Assembly (NCBI GenBank): GCA_002354095.1
Contig: DEKX01000019.1
Coordinates: 199,148-263,147 of the forward strand
Length of the DNA: 64,000 bases
DNA from: Prevotella sp. UBA2711
GTDB taxonomy: Bacteria > Bacteroidota > Bacteroidia > Bacteroidales > Bacteroidaceae
Reading direction: 5' to 3'
A program made the position numbers and the translations under genes. Below, piece by piece: positions 49,205 to 58,023 of the stretch (the first letter of the stretch is position 1; each line of letters starts with the position of its first letter). The notes beneath the pieces are model-generated. The model made no database searches. It was not told the DNA's origin and worked only from the letters and a program-made list of their open reading frames with translations.

Positions 49205-49859
49205 ACAGAGCCGGTTGATCGGTAGACTCCTCTGTTGTATCGTCAGACTGGTCGGTAAAGAAGTCCTGCTGAACAGAGAGGGTAGTGTGGTTGCCGTCCG
49301 AATCGGTCATAATGATCTGGGCATTGCGCTTGGCATCTGTGGAGTTGGCTGCCACCGTGACGGTGAGACTCTTGGAGGTCTCGCTCTTCCATGTCAGTTT
49401 TATCCAGTCTTCTTCTCCCTTAGTGAATACTACGGGTGGGGCGAAATCCTCCAAAGTGACAGTTCGTGATCCGCCCTTGGCACCAAAATCCATTTGCAAT
49501 TCAAAATATACAGGTGTCTTCTGGGTGATGTCCAGTAGGAGCTGATTGCCGTTCTGAGCCTTCAGAATAACTTGGTGCTGGCGCTCATCACTCTCTGTGT
49601 TCTCCTCTACCGAAACTTTGACGACCCACTGGTTGTCCTCATTGGTGGAGTATGTCACCGTCACCCACGAGGGTTGAGTGCTGACAAGAGAGAGGTCATC
49701 AGTGGCATCGGCAAAGTCCTTGAGCGTATATTCCTTGTCTTCGCCCAATGCCGTGACATCCATTTTTACGTTGAATGTCTCTCCGCTTTTGTCAGAACCG
49801 CACGATACCCATGAGCAGCAGGCCAGCAACATGAGTAGTATGGTGTATAGCTGTTTCAT
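49203..49859 (-). CDS. BACON-domain lipoprotein
   Basis: The 218-residue product has a lipoprotein signal (LLACCSWVSC, Cys20). Two beta-sandwich units follow, with QPSWVTVTYSTNEDNQWVVKV and EDWIKLTWKSETSKSLTVTV. The pattern WV or WI with SLSV-like strands and an IT QK end is that of the BACON domain of Bacteroidota surface proteins. A polar, acidic tail ends it. Its start overlaps the M6 protease stop as ATGA, making it the last gene of a three-gene unit with two proteases. Possible roles include a surface partner or inhibitor of the proteases; neither is shown by the sequence. Confidence 0.75.
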   Translation of the reverse strand: MKQLYTILLMLLACCSWVSCGSDKSGETFNVKMDVTALGEDKEYTLKDFADATDDLSLVSTQPSWVTVTYSTNEDNQWVVKVSVEENTESDERQHQVILKAQNGNQLLLDITQKTPVYFELQMDFGAKGGSRTVTLEDFAPPVVFTKGEEDWIKLTWKSETSKSLTVTVAANSTDAKRNAQIIMTDSDGNHTTLSVQQDFFTDQSDDTTEESTDQPAL

Positions 49860-51871
49860 CGTATAACTATTTTCTTGCCTTTAAGAATATAAATACCTTT
49901 GTTGGGATAGAGCACGCGGCGTCCGTTGAGGTCGTAGTATTCTGCCCCCGTGCTATCTGTTTTTATCTTACGAATAGCAGTAGTGTTTCCATCGTTTGTC
50001 ATATCCAGTCGTGATGCTGTGGCGGCAGACTTCGGAAGGGCAAGCCATGCCTTGTGTCCTTCGATGTCAAAGGCAGCACCGTTGGCTGCGCCCCAATACC
50101 AGCTATATACCTCTTCGTTGGAAGTGTCAGAATGGCCTAATGCCAACTTGTAGAACAGGTAGTCTGTCCCGTAGATGTCCGTTGAGCAGTCCTCGTCATA
50201 GCCATTCAGCAGATTGTCGCCAGTATATGACTCGCCCTCGCTCACCTCTGTAATAGTAACGGTGGATGGCAGGGAAGTGTCCTCGCGAGTCAGGATGACG
50301 GGGGTGTTGGCGGGCAGGATGCTGTTTCTCAGCGTCTGGTCAACAATCTTCTCACAGACAAGCTTGCCGTCGTCCGAGAGCTTTGTCACAACACTGGCTG
50401 TAACACCGGTAGGCAGGCGGAAGTTCTTGGTGCTGTGGAAGAAGGTAGCCTTGTTGAGCAGTTCGGCGAAGTGAATGCTGTTCTCTCCGAAGACGAAAGA
50501 GGCCAGTCCGTCAGTGACAGATATATTGGTCAGCGACTTGTTCATCAGGAACTCGCCCTGGCTGTTCTTATGAAAGAGAGTTGAGGCAGGCGATGACGTA
50601 TTAGTCAATTCGTTGTTGCTAAGATAGGGGTACGCCCAACCGCTGGACGCAGAGGTACTGGCGTTTGCGTTGGCAGGGATGATGGTGTACGCATTTGATT
50701 CTGTGTATGAGGTGCCATTCTGGTCCACAAACGCAGGATGATTAGGACCTACGTATTTATTCAACCAGGCATCATTATCGAAGTCAATATGGAAAATGAC
50801 GATACCGCTACCGGGCAATCCGGCATCCCAGTCTTTCTGCTGGCGGTTCTCCACCACGTAGAACTCGTTCTCATAGGCGTCGTTGCGGATGAGATAGGCT
50901 ACGGGCTTGTCGCTGAGGGCAGGCATGTCCGTGACCGTTGTCCCTTCACTGAGCTCAGTAAACGGGAGCCATCCCATGAGCCAGCGTTCGTGGGCAGAAT
51001 AGCTGCAGGGGATATAGCCGTTGCCGTTATAGTTGCCATAGTCCATCAGGTCCCACTGCTTTACGTATGATGTGCTGCTGAAATAGAAGTCGGGAAAGCC
51101 GAAGCAATGGCTGAATTCATGACAGAGAGTTCCGAAACTGGCATACGTACTTCCTGATTCTGGCACGGCGCAGTAGCAATCAACACTGTAGGTCTTGTCG
51201 CCATAGGTGACAGTGCGAGGCTCGCAGTAGTCGCTCGAATCATCCTCTGTTGACTTGTTCAGATGGTCGCTGAGCCACCATTGGTGTGCCCAGATGGAGT
51301 TGGAACCTCCCCCGTCGTTCATGCCTTTTCCTGCAAAGACAATCAGTAGCTGATTGACGTAGCCATCGTCATCCCAGTCGTAGAGGCTCCAGTTGATGTC
51401 ACGCTCCGTGAGGATGTCCATGATGTCGTTGACCAGATATTGCGAATTCTCATCATCATTGGCTGTGCTGGCGTATCGGGCTACCCCCTCTGTGAGTTGC
51501 ACATACTGCAAGTCGAAGGTCAGGTCAAACGTTCCATAGCTCTGGGCGTAGAAATAGTCGCGCACAGAACCTTTGTAGGGCTTTTCCTGATAGTTTTTGG
51601 TATTCATGATATTGTCCCATTTCGTCATCGTGGCAGTCTCGTCGCCCTCAAAGCTTAAGTCTGCAAACGATACGAGCACGGTCAGTTGGTGACGCTCGCC
51701 CGTATAGAAATCACCGCCCAATTGTCGGTTCTGCGCTGAACGAAGCGTCATCCCATGCTGGCTGCGTGGCGTGCCGCGTCGGCACCCTTGCCGCTGTACT
51801 TCCTGTTGGGCTGCTGCTGACAGGGTGAGAAGCAACAGCATGAGGGTTACTATATTTTTCAAACCTTTCAT
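49856..51871 (-). CDS. Secreted M6-type metalloprotease with sorting tail
   Basis: The 671-residue product has a signal peptide (MKGLKNIVTLMLLLLTLSAAA), an M6 catalytic domain with His251, Glu252 and His255 in CHEFSHCFGFPD, the upstream motif SLYDWDDDGYVNQLLIVFAGKG, and the Met-turn region WDLMDYGNYNGNG. A beta-rich domain follows, and the end reads YYDLNGRRVLYPNKGIYILKGKKIVIR-like residues split by turns, a T9SS-type tail. M6 enzymes such as immune inhibitor A cut host proteins; the substrate here is unknown. It overlaps both neighbours by 4 bp. Confidence 0.88.
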   Translation of the reverse strand: MKGLKNIVTLMLLLLTLSAAAQQEVQRQGCRRGTPRSQHGMTLRSAQNRQLGGDFYTGERHQLTVLVSFADLSFEGDETATMTKWDNIMNTKNYQEKPYKGSVRDYFYAQSYGTFDLTFDLQYVQLTEGVARYASTANDDENSQYLVNDIMDILTERDINWSLYDWDDDGYVNQLLIVFAGKGMNDGGGSNSIWAHQWWLSDHLNKSTEDDSSDYCEPRTVTYGDKTYSVDCYCAVPESGSTYASFGTLCHEFSHCFGFPDFYFSSTSYVKQWDLMDYGNYNGNGYIPCSYSAHERWLMGWLPFTELSEGTTVTDMPALSDKPVAYLIRNDAYENEFYVVENRQQKDWDAGLPGSGIVIFHIDFDNDAWLNKYVGPNHPAFVDQNGTSYTESNAYTIIPANANASTSASSGWAYPYLSNNELTNTSSPASTLFHKNSQGEFLMNKSLTNISVTDGLASFVFGENSIHFAELLNKATFFHSTKNFRLPTGVTASVVTKLSDDGKLVCEKIVDQTLRNSILPANTPVILTREDTSLPSTVTITEVSEGESYTGDNLLNGYDEDCSTDIYGTDYLFYKLALGHSDTSNEEVYSWYWGAANGAAFDIEGHKAWLALPKSAATASRLDMTNDGNTTAIRKIKTDSTGAEYYDLNGRRVLYPNKGIYILKGKKIVIR

Positions 51872-53439
51872 GGATTCATCATATATTTTTTAGTTGTACC
51901 ATTCTTCTTTATCACATATATTTGTCCTGGCAGAGGCGTATAGACTCGCTTGCCTGTCAGGTCGTAGATAGCCGATGTTCCGTCATTCTCCTGCAAGTGC
52001 AGCTGGTTGATACCCGTTTCGCCTTTCATGAAATCGAACGATATCAGCCCTGCATCATCCATCTGTATGCGGATGATGGGCTTCGACAGGAGTGTGTTAT
52101 TGCTCATCATGGCATTAGGCACCGATGTGTCTGTCAGTTCTGTATTCGTATCGGTGGGGTAGGTGGATGTACTGAGATAGAAGCGGTTCATGCGAAAGCT
52201 GTTTTTGTATTTAGATACGTTTTCTTTCCCTTTCTCTTCTATCTCTTTATCAATAAAGTCCTCCCAATCATCATAATTCCAATTGTCTGCATGGAACATC
52301 CGATAGCAGAACAGATCTTCCGATGCAAAACTGTTCACAGTATTGTTTTGCCATCTCGACTTGTCGTAGTTGACATAGAAAATAACCAGTCCCTTGCCAG
52401 GTAGTCCTTCGTCCCAGTTCGTCTGTTGCCGATTCTCCAGCAACAGGTATTCTGTGTCTGTATGTTTGATTTGATACACCGTTCCACCCTCTGACACGGC
52501 TTTCATGCCGGTGACGGAGGTTGGCTCGGTCAGTTCGGTAGGTGTCAGCCAGCCCAACAGCATTTTCTCTAAAGCTGAATAGTTGGGTGGGCACCAGCCC
52601 CATCCCGTGAAATTGCCACCGTCCATCAGGTCCCATTCATCGACGGAACTATATGGGTACTCTTTACCAACAGGGTAAATGTCCGGAAGTCCCAAGCAAT
52701 GAGAGAACTCATGGCAGATAGTGCCTAAGCCGCAATAGATGGGCTTCTTTTGACTGTCGTTCATCCAATATTCGCCACTGCATGAATACAGAGAAATCTG
52801 CTTTCCGTCAGGTGTCTTGATGGAGGTGATGTTGTCGGTGTTGGGCCAAATATGTCCGAGTGCTTCCTCACTGGACGAATTCCCAGGAGTTCCAGCATAT
52901 ATATAGATAACCTGTTCTATCTTTCCGTTGCCATCCCAGTCATACTGCGAGTAATCTACACCAGGATTCTCCTCCAGTACAAGCGTGGTAGCCTCCTTGA
53001 TGGATGCAGCTCCATAGTTTTTGATATTTTGGGATTGAGCTTTTGGGGATTGAACTTTTTGGCTGACTTGTACAGGTCCGTAGATGTCGAAATCTAAGTT
53101 GAAGAGTTCTCCCGACTGGTCCTTGAAATAGTCGGCTATACAGCCTCTTTCACCTTCCGAGCGTGGCTGGTTGAACAGCTTCTCATAATAATCCTTGGGA
53201 TTGTCCATCGTGAAATCCTGGTCAGCGAAAGAGAAGAGAATTACCATCTGTTTGTAGGTTTTCGAGGCATCCCATTTTGTGTTTGGCGTAGGCAAAACCC
53301 GATGAGCTGCACGATGGCCGGCAGCATTGGCAACGACGGGTATGCAGTTCCCCCTTTTGAAAACGACATCCTGCCCCTGCGCCAACAAGCGCAAGGGTAG
53401 GAGTGTCATGAGTAGTAGCCCAAATACCTTCTTGGTCAT
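51868..53439 (-). CDS. Secreted M6-type metalloprotease, first of the pair
   Basis: A 523-residue paralogue of the next gene: signal peptide (MTKKVFGLLLMTLLPLRLLAQ), SQYDWDGNGKIEQVIYIYAGT, zinc site His243, Glu244, His247 in CHEFSHCLGLPD, Met-turn WDLMDGGNFTGWGW, and a short tail IYDLTGKRVYTP, then GQIYVIKKNG. It lacks most of the C-terminal beta region of its partner. Residues about 129-141 (KVQSPKAQSQNIK) are encoded by two 15-bp repeats. It is 7 bp after the fumarase gene. Confidence 0.88.
   Translation of the reverse strand: MTKKVFGLLLMTLLPLRLLAQGQDVVFKRGNCIPVVANAAGHRAAHRVLPTPNTKWDASKTYKQMVILFSFADQDFTMDNPKDYYEKLFNQPRSEGERGCIADYFKDQSGELFNLDFDIYGPVQVSQKVQSPKAQSQNIKNYGAASIKEATTLVLEENPGVDYSQYDWDGNGKIEQVIYIYAGTPGNSSSEEALGHIWPNTDNITSIKTPDGKQISLYSCSGEYWMNDSQKKPIYCGLGTICHEFSHCLGLPDIYPVGKEYPYSSVDEWDLMDGGNFTGWGWCPPNYSALEKMLLGWLTPTELTEPTSVTGMKAVSEGGTVYQIKHTDTEYLLLENRQQTNWDEGLPGKGLVIFYVNYDKSRWQNNTVNSFASEDLFCYRMFHADNWNYDDWEDFIDKEIEEKGKENVSKYKNSFRMNRFYLSTSTYPTDTNTELTDTSVPNAMMSNNTLLSKPIIRIQMDDAGLISFDFMKGETGINQLHLQENDGTSAIYDLTGKRVYTPLPGQIYVIKKNGTTKKYMMNP
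53031..53060 (-). repeat. 15-bp tandem repeat within the M6 gene
   Basis: On the plus strand GGGATTGAGCTTTTG and GGGATTGAACTTTTT follow directly. The unit is in frame (five codons) and shares GGATTGA with the array at 2023. Confidence 0.8.
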
Positions 53440-53446
53440 TATTTAT

Positions 53447-55096
53447 TTACTTAGCATTAGGACACCAGGGCTTCAACTGCTTGAAGAAGTCGTTACCCTT
53501 GTCATCAACGAGGATGAAGGCAGGGAAGTCTTCAACCTCAATCTTCCAGATAGCCTCCATGCCGAGTTCAGGATATTCCACGCACTCGATGCTCTTGATG
53601 CTGCTCTGTGAGAGGACAGCAGCTACACCACCAATGCTACCCAGATAGAAACCACCATACTTCTTACAAGCATCAGTAACCACCTGCGAACGGTTGCCCT
53701 TGGCAATCATTACCAGTGATGCACCCAGCGACTGGAACTCATCCACGTATGGGTCCATACGGTTGGCTGTGGTTGGGCCCATGGAGCCGCAAGGATATCC
53801 CTCTGGCGTCTTGGCAGGACCAGCATAGAGCACAGGATACTTCTTAAAGTATTCAGGCATGGGTTCGCCGGCATCGATACGTGCCTTCAGTTTGGCATGG
53901 GCAATGTCGCGTGCCACGATGATGGTACCTTTCAGATTGACGCGGGTAGAAACGGGATACTTAGACAGCTCTTTGCGAACAGCGTCAATGCCTTCGTTCA
54001 AGTCGATAGTGATAGTATTCTTACCTTCGCCAGCCTTGGCATACTCTGCAGGAATCAGTTCGGCAGGATTCGAATCCATCTTCTCCAACCAGATACCGTC
54101 CTTATTAATCTTAGCCTTGATGTTACGGTCGGCTGAACAGCTCACACCCATACCGATAGGACAGCTGGCACCATGACGAGGCAGACGAATCACGCGGATG
54201 TCGTGAGCCAACGCTTTACCACCAAACTGTGCTCCGAGTCCAATCTTATGAGCTTCATCCAACAGTTTGTTCTCCAGGTCGATATCACGGAAGGCACGTC
54301 CTGTCTCATCACCCGTTGTGGGCAGCGAGTCGTAATACTTGATAGAAGCCAATTTCACCGTCAGCAGGTTCTTCTCAGCTGATGTACCACCAATCACGAA
54401 GGCGATGTGATATGGAGGACAGGCAGCTGTGCCCAGCGACTTCATCTTCTCTACCAGGAAGGGCAGCAGCGTTCCCTCGTTCTGGATGGTAGCCTTGGTC
54501 ATGGGGTAGAAGTAGGTCTTGTTAGCTGAACCGCCACCCTTAGCCACCATGACGAAGCGATATTCTGCACCCTCCGTCGCCTCGATGTCAATCTGGGCAG
54601 GCAGGTTGCAACGTGTGTTTACCTCGTCGTACATGTTCAGAGGCGCATTCTGCGAATAGCGCAGATTGTCCTGCGTGAAGGTGTTATAGACACCACGTGA
54701 GAGTGCCTCTTCATCCTCGAAGCCAGTCCATACCTGCTGACCTTTCTCACCGTGAATGATAGCCGTACCTGTATCTTGGCAGAAAGGCAGAATACCCTTT
54801 GCTGCTACCTCTGCATTGCGTAGGAACTGCAGGGCTACATACTTGTCGTTCTCTGAAGTCTCAGGGTCTTTCAGAATCTCAGCCACCTGCAGGTTGTGCT
54901 CACGGCGCAGCATGAACTCCACATCGTGGAAAGCCTGCTGAGCCAACAGGGTCAGTGCCTCTTTCGATACCTTTACAATTTCTTTTCCTTCAAATTCACC
55001 TACACTGACGCCCTCTTTCGAAAGCAGTCTGTATTCGGTTTTGTCTTCGCCCATCTGAAACATGGGGGCGTACTTAAAATCTGGTGTTGTTGCCAT
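53447..55096 (-). CDS. Class I fumarate hydratase
   Basis: This iron-sulfur enzyme interconverts fumarate and malate. The 549-residue product has the N-terminal alpha domain with LPFCQDTGTAIIHG (first cluster Cys), GGGSANKTYFYPM, CPPYHIAFVIGGTSAEK, then HGASCPIGMGVSCSADRNIK (further Cys) and the C-terminal beta domain (GPTTANRMDPYVDEFQSLGASLVMIAKGN). Fused alpha and beta parts are normal for FumA/FumB. In Bacteroidales the enzyme serves the reductive branch to succinate. Gaps to both neighbours are short (23 bp before, 7 bp after). Confidence 0.95.
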   Translation of the reverse strand: MATTPDFKYAPMFQMGEDKTEYRLLSKEGVSVGEFEGKEIVKVSKEALTLLAQQAFHDVEFMLRREHNLQVAEILKDPETSENDKYVALQFLRNAEVAAKGILPFCQDTGTAIIHGEKGQQVWTGFEDEEALSRGVYNTFTQDNLRYSQNAPLNMYDEVNTRCNLPAQIDIEATEGAEYRFVMVAKGGGSANKTYFYPMTKATIQNEGTLLPFLVEKMKSLGTAACPPYHIAFVIGGTSAEKNLLTVKLASIKYYDSLPTTGDETGRAFRDIDLENKLLDEAHKIGLGAQFGGKALAHDIRVIRLPRHGASCPIGMGVSCSADRNIKAKINKDGIWLEKMDSNPAELIPAEYAKAGEGKNTITIDLNEGIDAVRKELSKYPVSTRVNLKGTIIVARDIAHAKLKARIDAGEPMPEYFKKYPVLYAGPAKTPEGYPCGSMGPTTANRMDPYVDEFQSLGASLVMIAKGNRSQVVTDACKKYGGFYLGSIGGVAAVLSQSSIKSIECVEYPELGMEAIWKIEVEDFPAFILVDDKGNDFFKQLKPWCPNAK

Positions 55097-55119
55097 AGTC
55101 TTAAATTTTAATAGTGTTA

Positions 55120-58023
55120 TTAATATCCAAATACTTCTTCAGTAGTCAGTCGGCGGATAGGACCAATCTTCTCCAACGACTCCATGTCGAGCTCTTTCTC
55201 ATCGCCTAAGATAATATAGCGGTAAGGCTTGTTGGCCATATTCGCCTTCTCGAAATTCACAATATCTTGGAGTGTCACCTTCTGCAGGTCACGATAGATT
55301 TTCTCGTTCAGACTATAGTCGAGCCCTAATTTCTGCATGCTATACCAATGGTTGATGATACTCATCTTGGTGGTGCGCTGAGAGGCGAGCTGCTTGATGA
55401 GGCCTTCCTTGGCAATATTGAAGGCATTCTCGCTGGCAGGGAACTGGTTCAGAATATTGTGAAACTCCTTCACGCAGTCTGTCATCTTGTCGTTCTGAGT
55501 GATGATGTGGGTATAGTAGCTCTCCTTCTCACCCTTCACGTCTGGACGTTTGTACCATGCTGAAGCATTGTAAGCCAAACCGCGGGCTTCACGTAACTCC
55601 TGGAATACGACACCGTTCATGCCACCACCGAAGTATTCGTTGAAGACTGATATGGTAGCCGTCTCGTCAGGATTCCAGTCGCGTCCCTCATTATGATACA
55701 TACGCATGTAGATATTCTTGGCATCGTAGGGCGCTATCCACACTTCGTTCTTGGTTGTCAATTCGCGTACGTAGGGTTTGTTCTCAGGTACATCCTTCAA
55801 CTTTTTCGGTGTCTTGTGATACTTGCTGATGATGTCAGAAACCTCATCAACCGACATCGGACCATAGTAGTTAATGTCGTGCTTGTAGGTCTGCAGATTC
55901 TTCAACAGGTCAACCAGTACCTGTGGGTCGGTTTCCTTCAGTTGCTGCTCACTCATGATGTCTGTTAAAGCATTACGCTTTCCGTACACGCCATAACGGT
56001 ACAGCGTGTTGAAATAGCGACGTTGGTCTTTCTTGGCATCGGCACGCTGTTTCAGCGTTTTGGCCACCATCTGCTCGTAGGCAGCCTTATCGACTTTGGC
56101 GTTTTGTGCCAAGTCTTCGAACAACTTAATGGCAGGTACCATATTCTCGCTGAGACCAAATAGCATGACATTGATATTGTCGTTACCCTCAAAAAGATAG
56201 TAGTCGCAAGCCAGTTCATAGAACTTCTGCTTGAGTTCTGCATTGGTCATCAGTTCTGTACCTAAGTAGTTCATATAGTCTCTTGCCACACCATAACGGT
56301 TGTCTGCCTCGTGTCCGAACTCATAGTGGAATTCAAGTTCAAAAAGTCCGTTTTCCTTGTTCTGTACATAGAGTAGGGGCAGTTTGCTCTTCGTCTCGGC
56401 GAAGGTCAGGTCTTTCTTGAAGTCCACGAACTTAGGCTGGATAGGCTCCACCTTGCTGTTCTGGATGTCCTTGACGAACTGGCTCACCTTGTCGCGATTG
56501 GCAGGGATAGGTGTGATGGCAGGCTTGTCAATCTTCTTCTGCAAGGAGTCAATACCTTGTTTTTTATACACCACGATATAACCATCGGTGAAGAAACGGT
56601 TGGCAAAGTCAACAATCTCCTTTTTGGTAATCTTCGAGATACGGTCAATCTTGCCTACCTGCTGCTTCCAGTCAATCTCGTTGATGAATGCATCCACAAA
56701 CATATCGGCACGACTGCGGTTATTCTCCAACTGCATGTAGAAACTGCGCTTCTTGTTATTGATAATGCTGGGCAGCAGGTTGTCAGGGAAGTCGCCCTTT
56801 TTCAGTTTGTCAATCTCGCCCAACATCAAGGCTTTCACCTCGTCAAGGCTCTGTCCCTGCTTGGGAGTACCCATCAACAGGAAACCGCCATGATCGTGCA
56901 TCAGGTCAGAACCAGCAGAAGCACGCTGCACCTTCATCTGCTGATTCAAGTTGAGGTCGAAGAGTCCGGCGCGTCCGTTACTCAGCACATCCTCCATCAG
57001 TTCCAGCGTATCGGCCTGCAGGGTATTAGCCTGCTTAGCACGCCAACCCATCCAAATCTGTTCTGCTTCCTGGCCGACGATGGTCGTATCCTTTGGAGAT
57101 GTGAGTGGAGGCAGGGGCGCAAAAGTAGGCTGAGCAACATCCTTACCTGGCTTCCAGTCGGCAAAATATTGGTCGATGATAGCTATCGTCTTGTCGAAAT
57201 CAAGATCGCCAGCCATACAGATAGCCACATTATTAGGAACGTACCACTTGTTGAAGTAGTTCTTGATATTCACAATCGAAGGGTTCTTCAGGTGTTCCTG
57301 TGTTCCGATGGTGGTCTGAGTGCCGTAAGGATGATTGGGCCATAGCATCTTGTTACTAGTAGCGAAGAGCTTGCGCGAATCGGAAGAAAGACCGATATTA
57401 TATTCCTCATACACAGCCTCCAGCTCGGTGTGGAAACCGCGAATTACCATATTCTGGAAACGGTCGGATTGTATCTTTGCCCAGTTCTCAATCTCGTTCG
57501 AGGGAATGTCCTCTGTATAGCAAGTCACATCGTTCGACGTGTAGGCGTTGGTGCCCTGAGCACCGATAGTCGCCATCAGCTTGTCGTACTCATTGGGGAT
57601 GTTGTACTGGGCTGCCAGTTGCGAAATACTGTCAATCTCGTGATAAGCCTTCTTACGAGCCTCTGGGTCGGTCAGTTTGCGGTAAGCCTCATAACGCTGA
57701 GTAATCTCTTCCAGATAGGGAGCCTCAGCCTCAGGGTTACTTGTACCAAACTGTTTGGTGCCCTTGAACATCAGGTGCTCCAGATAGTGAGCCAAACCTG
57801 TTGTCTCGGCAGGATCGTTCTTCGAACCTGTGCGAACGGCTATGAAAGTCTGAATACGTGGTTTCTCTTTGTTTACACTCAGATACACCTTCAATCCATT
57901 GTCTAGTGTGTAGATGCGGGTCTTCGTCAGGTCGCCCTCTACCGTTTTGTACTGGTAGTCTTTAGCCTGCATTGACATTCCTAATGCCAACAGACAGGCA
58001 GTCATTAAAAATTTAATCTTCAT
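55120..58023 (-). CDS. M16 family zinc peptidase, exported
   Basis: A 967-residue M16 peptidase with a signal peptide (MKIKFLMTACLLALGMSMQA). The inverted zinc motif HYLEH (79-83) is followed by the distal Glu in ELEAVYEEYNIG. The second M16 half (from about 500) has GMNGVVFQELREARGLAYNASAWY, and lacks a zinc motif, as usual. Members degrade peptides in the periplasm or at the surface. The start overlaps the DUF4954 gene end by 11 bp. Confidence 0.93.
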   Translation of the reverse strand: MKIKFLMTACLLALGMSMQAKDYQYKTVEGDLTKTRIYTLDNGLKVYLSVNKEKPRIQTFIAVRTGSKNDPAETTGLAHYLEHLMFKGTKQFGTSNPEAEAPYLEEITQRYEAYRKLTDPEARKKAYHEIDSISQLAAQYNIPNEYDKLMATIGAQGTNAYTSNDVTCYTEDIPSNEIENWAKIQSDRFQNMVIRGFHTELEAVYEEYNIGLSSDSRKLFATSNKMLWPNHPYGTQTTIGTQEHLKNPSIVNIKNYFNKWYVPNNVAICMAGDLDFDKTIAIIDQYFADWKPGKDVAQPTFAPLPPLTSPKDTTIVGQEAEQIWMGWRAKQANTLQADTLELMEDVLSNGRAGLFDLNLNQQMKVQRASAGSDLMHDHGGFLLMGTPKQGQSLDEVKALMLGEIDKLKKGDFPDNLLPSIINNKKRSFYMQLENNRSRADMFVDAFINEIDWKQQVGKIDRISKITKKEIVDFANRFFTDGYIVVYKKQGIDSLQKKIDKPAITPIPANRDKVSQFVKDIQNSKVEPIQPKFVDFKKDLTFAETKSKLPLLYVQNKENGLFELEFHYEFGHEADNRYGVARDYMNYLGTELMTNAELKQKFYELACDYYLFEGNDNINVMLFGLSENMVPAIKLFEDLAQNAKVDKAAYEQMVAKTLKQRADAKKDQRRYFNTLYRYGVYGKRNALTDIMSEQQLKETDPQVLVDLLKNLQTYKHDINYYGPMSVDEVSDIISKYHKTPKKLKDVPENKPYVRELTTKNEVWIAPYDAKNIYMRMYHNEGRDWNPDETATISVFNEYFGGGMNGVVFQELREARGLAYNASAWYKRPDVKGEKESYYTHIITQNDKMTDCVKEFHNILNQFPASENAFNIAKEGLIKQLASQRTTKMSIINHWYSMQKLGLDYSLNEKIYRDLQKVTLQDIVNFEKANMANKPYRYIILGDEKELDMESLEKIGPIRRLTTEEVFGY

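Noticed and set aside
49137..49469. Plus-strand frame starting in the 22-bp array
   Set aside because: It lies antisense to the BACON lipoprotein gene and its first part is only repeat DNA.
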